DNA of 47,923 bases, taken from NCBI GenBank assembly GCA_001515955.1, contig LOES01000201.1, positions 1 to 47,923 of the forward strand, given 5' to 3'. Position 1 is the first letter of the stretch, and every line of letters begins with the position of its first letter. The stretch comes from Clostridia bacterium BRH_c25. GTDB taxonomy: Bacteria; Bacillota_A; Clostridia; Lutisporales; Lutisporaceae. Below, piece by piece: positions 42,745-47,923 of this stretch. The notes beneath the pieces are model-generated. The model was not told the origin of the DNA. It saw only the letters and a program-made list of their open reading frames with translations, and searched no databases. The translations under genes and the position numbers were made by a program.

Positions 42745-42967
42745 TTTATCACCTTTCATTCACAATTTAACAAAATGCACAAGAAGTCCTCCATATCTAA
42801 GCTACATTGCTCACATAGTGAGAGCGGTAGTTCACTACTAATATAAAGCATAAGAATAATGCTTCATACAACTAACGATTGAGAAAATCCATATTGCTTT
42901 TGAATCCCTTCAACAGTCCTACTTCTTCCTATAGAACAACCTGCATCATCTGTCGGCTCTCATAACT

Positions 42968-42982
42968 ACGACATCATGTCGT
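42968..42982. promoter_or_regulatory. Dyad operator-like site 1
   Basis: ACGACAT-C-ATGTCGT, a perfect 7-bp palindrome with one central base. On the minus strand it overlaps a TTGACG -35-like hexamer. It resembles in form the operators of BlaI/MecI-type repressors. Confidence 0.5.
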
Positions 42983-42997
42983 CAACATATCCTAATT

Positions 42998-43026
42998 AGA
43001 TTATGTTTGCGACGTAGTGTCGTCAA
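42998..43026 (-). promoter_or_regulatory. Promoter with dyad operator-like site 2
   Basis: Minus strand TTGACG and TAATCT with a 17-base spacer. The dyad GCGACGT-A-GTGTCGT (43009-43023) spans the -35 and spacer. Its centre is 41 bases from site 1, about four helical turns. Confidence 0.5.
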
Positions 43027-43148
43027 TATTTGTATATGGTGGTAAATAATATCATCCTATTATACCATTATTTAGCAAATAGGTGAAACTAAACTAATGT
43101 GTCATACACACAAAAAAGAAACCCAAATTACTTCAGGCTTCTCAGCTT

Positions 43149-43598
43149 TCACTCAAAGTCTTTTTCCGTCATTACTACTATTTCATTATCCAATAGCAGT
43201 TGTGCAGTCACACCGTTTCCTTCCTTAAGAATACCGCTGAAGCTGCCGTCATATATGGTACCGCAGCCGCAGGAAGGACTATTGGCCTTCAGTACAGCTA
43301 CGGGACAGGAGTGTTGTCTGGCTAAGGCGAGGATATCTTTGGCACCTTTTATAAACTGCCCGGTTACGTCTTCTCCCTTTATGTTCAACACCCTTGCTTT
43401 TCCTTCCAGGACTTCTTTCCCTGCACCATCCTGTATTTCACAGGGCTCCCTTGGTGTCAGCAAGCCTCCCGACTCTTCAGGGCAAACCGGTATGACAGTA
43501 TGCTCCTTCATAAGCTCAAGCACCTTGGGGGTAAGGTTGTTTCCCCCGCTGTATTTGCAATTTGTGCCCAACAGGCAAGCACTTACCAGTATATTCAT
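43149..43598 (-). CDS. DUF523 family protein
   Basis: A 149-residue cytoplasmic protein of the DUF523 family. Conserved cysteine motifs are SACLLGTNCKYSGG (residues 6-19), IPVCPEESGGL (about 36-46) and KANSPSCGCG (about 104-113), which could bind a metal or Fe-S cluster. Function not established; longer relatives are fused to DUF1722. It starts 14 bases after the mutS2 stop and is probably co-transcribed with it. Confidence 0.88.
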   Translation of the reverse strand: MNILVSACLLGTNCKYSGGNNLTPKVLELMKEHTVIPVCPEESGGLLTPREPCEIQDGAGKEVLEGKARVLNIKGEDVTGQFIKGAKDILALARQHSCPVAVLKANSPSCGCGTIYDGSFSGILKEGNGVTAQLLLDNEIVVMTEKDFE

Positions 43599-43611
43599 GA
43601 AATCACTTCCG

Positions 43612-45984
43612 TTACTTTATTTCTACTATGGTAGCTCCTATGCCGCCTTCACCGAAGCCGCCGCTTCTGTAAGACTTCACATGGGAATGACTTTTTAGCA
43701 GCTGCATTATGCCCGCCCTCAGAACTCCTGTGCCCTTTCCGTGTATTATAGTCACTTGCGGCAAGCTGCCCAGATATGCATCATCCAGGTATTTATCCAC
43801 ATTCATAAGGGCCTCATCCAGAGTCTGTCCTCTCAGGTCAATCTGAGCAGCAACTGCCCTTGACTTAGCGGAGTTTACCTTCACATTGCCGCTTCTCTTT
43901 GGTTTTTCCTGCTCCTCTTCCACTACCTTGAGATTATTGATATTCACGTTTATTTTCATTATGCCTGCCTGCACAGTCAGGTTTCCGTCCTCATCCGGCA
44001 GTGTGAGAACACTTCCCTTCTGGTCAAGGTTTACTATCTTTACAGACATGCCTATCTTTATGTTTTTCGGTGGTGCGCTGCTGGTCTTCTTAAATAGTGC
44101 TTCTCCCATTTTGTCTTCCAGCTCATCCTCCCGCTGTCTGACCTTAAGTCTCGATTTTTCAATCATTGCGGATTTTTCTTCATTTTCCTTCTGTATAGCA
44201 TCGCGAAGCTCCTTAATAAGCTCCTCTGACTCCTCTTTCGATCTCCGCACTATTTCAAGGGCTTCCCTCTGTGCTTCCCTAAGGAATCTCTCCTTTTGGG
44301 ATTCAAGCTTTTCCAGCTTTTTGTCCATTTCACCCTTTGCTTTTTCCAGCTCAAACTTCAGCCTGGCAGCGGTATCCCTTTCCTCTTCGGCCTTCCTTTT
44401 GTCATCCTCCAGGCTTTTTATCAAATCCTCAAACTTGACATCATCCTGAGATATGAATTCCTTTGCCCGCTTGATTATACCATCAGATAAACCAAGCTTT
44501 CTGGATATTTCAAAGGCATTTGACTTCCCGGGTATGCCAATCAACAGCCTGTAGGTCGGCCTAAGAGTCGCCACGTCGAACTCCACGCTGGCGTTGCAGA
44601 TTCCCTCAGTGGTCAGGGCATATATCTTAAGCTCGCTGTAATGAGTGGTGGCTGCAGTTCTTATACCCTTTTTATGCAACAGCTCCAATATGGACATTGC
44701 CAGTGCAGCACCCTCGGTAGGGTCTGTGCCTGCACCCAGCTCGTCAAACAGCACCAGGGAATTGGGAGTGACATGCTCCAGGATAGAAACAATGTTATTC
44801 ATATGGGATGAAAAGGTACTGAGACTCTGCTCTATACTCTGCTCATCCCCGATATCTGCAAATACTTCATCAAAAACAGCCACTTCACTGTAATCGCTTG
44901 CGGGTATATGAAGACCTGACTGGGCCATAAGCGTCAAAAGGCCCATGGTCTTCAGGGTGACTGTCTTGCCTCCTGTGTTTGGCCCTGTAATGACCAGTGT
45001 ATTGAAGGTCTCACCTACATATATGTCAATTGGGACCACAGCCTCAGCCTTCAGTAGCGGATGCCTTGCCTTCTTTATATTTATTATACCCTTGGAATTG
45101 ACCTTGGGCTCCGTACACCTGAACTCCAAGGCAAATTTAGCTTTAGCGAAAATGAAGTCCAGTGTTGCAAGTATCTCCATATTGGTCTTTATACTATCAT
45201 ATTTCTCGTCAACCAAAGCTGTAAGCTCTTTTAAAATACGCTCAATTTCATTCTCTTCATCCAGCTTCAGCTTCTTGATATCATTATTCATCTCAACAAT
45301 TGCCATTGGTTCAATGAATAGAGTTGCACCACTGGCCGACTGGTCATGAACTATACCGGGTATGCTTGCTCTGAATTCCTGTTTTACCGGTATGACGTGG
45401 CGGTCTCCCCTTACGGTGATTATAGGATCCTGAAGATATTTCTGATATGCAGGAGAGGAAATCATATGGTTAAGCTTCTCTCTCATGGAAGCTGTTTTTT
45501 CCTTAACCTTTCTCCTTATGCTGTGCAGCAGCGGACTTGCATTGTCCGATATCTCCTCTTCGCTTATAATGGCACTGCCGATTCTATCTTCTATGCTTTT
45601 ATAAGGAGACAGGGTCTCAATATAGTACTCAATTATCGGAAAGCTTTCCTCTCCTCTGTCATCACTCATGAAGGCTTTCAGTCTTCTGGCGGCCCTTAAG
45701 GTGTCCGCCACCTTCAGAAGCTCCCCGGGATCCAAGGCTGACCCCAGCTTTACCTTCTTTAAGGCCACCCTTATATCCTGTACTCCTCCAATGGGGATAT
45801 TCCCCTTTTTAAGCAGAAGGTTTACTGCTTCTGTTGTCTCCTGAAGCAGCTCTTTAACCTCATTGAGATCCTCCGAAGGCTTCAAATCTGCCGCTATATC
45901 CCTTCCCATTCCTGAAGCAGTGCTCTCACATAACATATCTATGATTTTATTATATTCTAAAATTCTTAATGCCTTTTCGTTCAA
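43612..45984 (-). CDS. mutS2: Endonuclease MutS2
   Basis: A 790-residue MutS2 protein, linked to recombination suppression and rescue of collided ribosomes. The ATPase domain has VITGPNTGGKTVTLKT (about residue 335), the VFADIGDEQSIEQSLSTF signature (about 390) and FDELGAGTDPTEGAAL (about 415). A coiled-coil rich region follows (about 510-630). The C-terminal Smr nuclease domain has IDLRGQTLDEAL (about 715) and IIHGKGTGVLR (about 745). The start is TTG (reading as MNEKALRILEYNKI) with GAGG eight bases upstream; a GTG three codons earlier abuts that site. Confidence 0.96.
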   Translation of the reverse strand: MNEKALRILEYNKIIDMLCESTASGMGRDIAADLKPSEDLNEVKELLQETTEAVNLLLKKGNIPIGGVQDIRVALKKVKLGSALDPGELLKVADTLRAARRLKAFMSDDRGEESFPIIEYYIETLSPYKSIEDRIGSAIISEEEISDNASPLLHSIRRKVKEKTASMREKLNHMISSPAYQKYLQDPIITVRGDRHVIPVKQEFRASIPGIVHDQSASGATLFIEPMAIVEMNNDIKKLKLDEENEIERILKELTALVDEKYDSIKTNMEILATLDFIFAKAKFALEFRCTEPKVNSKGIINIKKARHPLLKAEAVVPIDIYVGETFNTLVITGPNTGGKTVTLKTMGLLTLMAQSGLHIPASDYSEVAVFDEVFADIGDEQSIEQSLSTFSSHMNNIVSILEHVTPNSLVLFDELGAGTDPTEGAALAMSILELLHKKGIRTAATTHYSELKIYALTTEGICNASVEFDVATLRPTYRLLIGIPGKSNAFEISRKLGLSDGIIKRAKEFISQDDVKFEDLIKSLEDDKRKAEEERDTAARLKFELEKAKGEMDKKLEKLESQKERFLREAQREALEIVRRSKEESEELIKELRDAIQKENEEKSAMIEKSRLKVRQREDELEDKMGEALFKKTSSAPPKNIKIGMSVKIVNLDQKGSVLTLPDEDGNLTVQAGIMKINVNINNLKVVEEEQEKPKRSGNVKVNSAKSRAVAAQIDLRGQTLDEALMNVDKYLDDAYLGSLPQVTIIHGKGTGVLRAGIMQLLKSHSHVKSYRSGGFGEGGIGATIVEIK

Positions 45985-46030
45985 TATGTTCACCTCAAAT
46001 TTCTATGGTCAATAGGTTTAAGGAGCCCAT

Positions 46031-46055
46031 CCGGACGGCCACTGGCCGCCCCTAC
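46031..46055. repeat. GC-rich palindromic intergenic repeat, copy 2
   Basis: GACGGCC-ACT-GGCCGCC followed by CCTAC, in the gap between mutS2 and the histidine kinase gene. It shares its CCGCCCCTAC end with the element at 8175-8201. Confidence 0.6.
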
Positions 46056-46076
46056 CTCCGGAACCCCGCAACCTTT

Positions 46077-47561
46077 TTAAAACTCAGCGTAGCTTGGGAG
46101 GCTGAAGCAAAACTCCGAGCCTTCCCCGAATACACTGTAGACATTTATTTCGCAGCCATGGGCATTTATTATATTTTTTACTATTGCCAGCCCCAAACCT
46201 GTGCTGATGTCCGATCTGTTCTTGTCTGTGGTATAATATCTATCCCAGATAAAGGGCAGGTCCTCCTCCGGTATCCCTTCCCCAAAATCTTTTATACATA
46301 CATAAATACTGTCACTTTGCCTGTTTGCTCTTATGGAGATGTTGCCATAGTCATAGGAATGCTTGATTGCGTTGTTAAGCAGGTTGATGAGCACCTGTTT
46401 TATCCTGTTCTCATCACCAAAGCAAGTAAGTACATCCTCTGACATATTCATGAATTTGATAGTAATATTTCTCTTGGATGCATAGGGCAATAGCTTATCT
46501 ATAGTCCTTCTTATCATTGCTTCCATGCTGAAAGGCACCATCTGCAGCTGTATATGCCCCGCTTCAATCTGCGACAGCTGTAGTATCTCATCTACCATTT
46601 TCTTAAGCCTTACAGTCTCATCCATTATAATACCGAGGTATTTCTTCCTGTCTTCCTCTGATTCCACAAGTCCGTCCAGCAGCACCTCTGAATATCCTTG
46701 AAGATAGCTTAAAGGCGTTCTTATCTCGTGGGACACATTGGCAATAAATTCCCTTCTTATATGCTCAACCCTGGACAGCTGTTTTGCAAGATTGTTCATG
46801 GTATTCCCAAGCTCTTTTATCTCTCTGCTGGAGCGCAGGTCTATTTTTGTATCATAATTCCCTTTTGATATCTCAAGTGCAGCATTATTAATAAGCTTTA
46901 AGGGGGTAGAAAAGCCTTGTGACAAGAAGTAGGATATTGCTGATGCCAATATGATTGCCACAACAAAAATATATAAAAACTGCTTTCTTATAGCTTCTAT
47001 AGTGGTCTGCATATACTCCAACGTGGTGATTATATAAATAGCTTCGCTAATTTCAGGCTTCTTTATAGCTTCTCCCCCATAATTTTCATTAAGAAGCTGT
47101 TTGCTTCCCTGGGCAAAGCTCATTGGCTGTTTAACCGGAACACCGACCAAAAGTGTATCCATTTCCTTAGGCCACACCGAGTAGGGGTTCCAGATCATCT
47201 TATTCTGTTCATGTACAGTATTCCCGTTGAGAATCTTGCTAATATACTTGACACCGAAAGTATTTCCCAACTTATATCGATTTGTACCTTCTACATAGGT
47301 TATTTTTCCGTCTCTGTCAGTAACTATTATAATATCATTTACCCGCCGCATTACATTGTAATAGGGTATGGTCGAATTATACTGCCCTCTGGCTACGTAA
47401 TTTGACAGTCGGATACAATCCTTCTCCAGCTGCACCTTCTCCTGTTCATAATAAAAGTCATATAAAAACTCTGTCTGAAATATCAGTATAAATATCAGGA
47501 GCACCAGTGTCATTATAATAATAGACGCCCACAGCTTGAGAGATATACCATAGCTTCTCAT
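46077..47561 (-). CDS. Sensor histidine kinase
   Basis: A 494-residue membrane sensor kinase. It has membrane segments near residues 9-30 and about 190-212, with an extracytoplasmic sensor domain of about 160 residues between them (it contains IIIVTDRDGKITYVEG). A HAMP-like segment follows, then the H-box FIANVSHEIRTPLSYLQG (about 265), N-box RIKQVLINLLNNAIKHS (about 380), DFGEGIPEEDL (about 425) and STGLGLAIVKNII (about 455). The layout fits the WalK/ResE/PhoR-like group; the stimulus is unknown. The ATG overlaps the response regulator stop by four bases (ATGA). Confidence 0.92.
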   Translation of the reverse strand: MRSYGISLKLWASIIIMTLVLLIFILIFQTEFLYDFYYEQEKVQLEKDCIRLSNYVARGQYNSTIPYYNVMRRVNDIIIVTDRDGKITYVEGTNRYKLGNTFGVKYISKILNGNTVHEQNKMIWNPYSVWPKEMDTLLVGVPVKQPMSFAQGSKQLLNENYGGEAIKKPEISEAIYIITTLEYMQTTIEAIRKQFLYIFVVAIILASAISYFLSQGFSTPLKLINNAALEISKGNYDTKIDLRSSREIKELGNTMNNLAKQLSRVEHIRREFIANVSHEIRTPLSYLQGYSEVLLDGLVESEEDRKKYLGIIMDETVRLKKMVDEILQLSQIEAGHIQLQMVPFSMEAMIRRTIDKLLPYASKRNITIKFMNMSEDVLTCFGDENRIKQVLINLLNNAIKHSYDYGNISIRANRQSDSIYVCIKDFGEGIPEEDLPFIWDRYYTTDKNRSDISTGLGLAIVKNIINAHGCEINVYSVFGEGSEFCFSLPSYAEF

Positions 47562-47923
47562 TTTGGTACCTCTAGCTTATAACCAACGCCCCACATTGTA
47601 CTTATATAACTGCTGTAATCCCCAAGCTTCTCTCTCAGCTTCTTTATATGAGTATCTACTGTTCTTGGATCACCGTACTGCTCATAGCCCCAGACCTTAA
47701 GAAGCAGCTGTTCTCTCGTAAAAACAATCTTGGGATTGGTAGCCAGAAAGTAAAGCAGTTCATATTCCTTGTTGGTAAGTACAATCTCTTTATCATAGAC
47801 CGTCACTTCTCTGGAAAGTCTGTTAATTACGATATTCCCTATCTGAAAATATGAAGCGGAATCACTGCACTTTATCTCCGACCTTCGGAGCAATGCCTTG
47901 ACTCTTGCTATAAGCTCCTTAGG
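47558..47923 (-). CDS. OmpR-family response regulator, 5' part outside window
   Basis: Partial: the frame runs through the right window edge as PKELIARVKALLRRSE, the end of a receiver domain. A linker and a complete winged-helix DNA-binding domain follow (LTNKEYELLYFLATNP, REQLLLKVWGYEQYGDPRTV, KKLREKLG). It is the partner of the downstream kinase by overlap. The target genes cannot be inferred. Confidence 0.93.
   Translation of the reverse strand, partial: PKELIARVKALLRRSEIKCSDSASYFQIGNIVINRLSREVTVYDKEIVLTNKEYELLYFLATNPKIVFTREQLLLKVWGYEQYGDPRTVDTHIKKLREKLGDYSSYISTMWGVGYKLEVPK

Larger units (their letters stand above)
42745..43148. other. 404-base gene-free segment
   Basis: No complete gene. 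It contains the twin dyads at 42968-43023. On the minus strand between 42965 and 42850 an open stretch without a start reads GRSRTVEGIQKQYGF, perhaps the remnant of a lost gene. The rest is AT-rich and shows nothing I can name. Confidence 0.5.

Noticed and set aside
43886..44449. Plus-strand serine/phenylalanine-rich frame of 187 codons
   Set aside because: It is the antisense shadow of the coiled-coil region of mutS2; the composition reflects complementary codons.
1..47923. tRNA, rRNA or CRISPR array
   Set aside because: No CCA-type cloverleaf, rRNA-like sequence or regularly spaced direct repeats were found by eye; a tRNAscan and CRISPR finder run would be decisive.

Overview
The window looks like a chromosomal segment of an anaerobic, spore-forming Firmicute of the class Clostridia. 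The evidence is a sporulation operon (spoIIAA-spoIIAB) behind a perfect sigma-H promoter, indolepyruvate:ferredoxin oxidoreductase beside a phosphate acyltransferase (fermentation of amino acids to acyl phosphates), strong GGAGG-type ribosome binding sites, frequent TTG starts and AT-rich intergenic DNA. I cannot name the genus from the sequence alone.

Layout. 0-0.65 kb: spoIIAA and the cut 5' part of spoIIAB (minus). 0.9-5.9 kb (plus): a diacylglycerol glycosyltransferase-like gene, spermidine synthase, an Orn/Lys/Arg decarboxylase behind a leader with an intrinsic terminator, and asparaginase. 5.9-20.8 kb (minus): thymidylate kinase-like, MTA phosphorylase (recycling the by-product of spermidine synthase), L25/Ctc, a pyruvate-kinase C-domain protein, GNAT, a PcrA-like helicase with an in-frame 54-bp duplication, a molybdopterin oxidoreductase, iorB-iorA-ptb, a LUD protein, glutamine synthetase and an LCP protein. 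20.8-22.2 kb: a DUF3343 protein divergent from a LysR regulator, a pair probably tied to selenium metabolism.

22.2-34 kb is a looser accessory stretch: small conserved unknowns, GNATs, amidohydrolase, lipoprotein, hydrolase, two flavin reductases, methyltransferase, an unusual carbamoyltransferase, YchF, a phosphatase and a DUF4037 nucleotidyltransferase. 33.7-36 kb holds gene remnants (hydrolase, nitroreductase, GNAT) around a terpene-cyclase-like barrel protein. 36-42.8 kb is the most unusual part: single resistance-like or unknown genes, all on the minus strand, separated by related structured non-coding repeats. This is a cassette-like array with no recombinase in view. 43.1-47.9 kb returns to core genes: DUF523, MutS2, and a histidine kinase/response regulator pair cut by the window end.

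Non-coding signals worth attention: the three repeat modules of the cassette-like array, one with a compensatory base-pair change; a 60-bp repeat present at 21.2 kb and 32.9 kb; twin dyads at 43.0 kb; the decarboxylase leader; a heptamer tandem repeat at 8.2 kb; and stem-loops that contain stop codons. I saw no tRNA, rRNA, CRISPR array, transposase or integrase gene.
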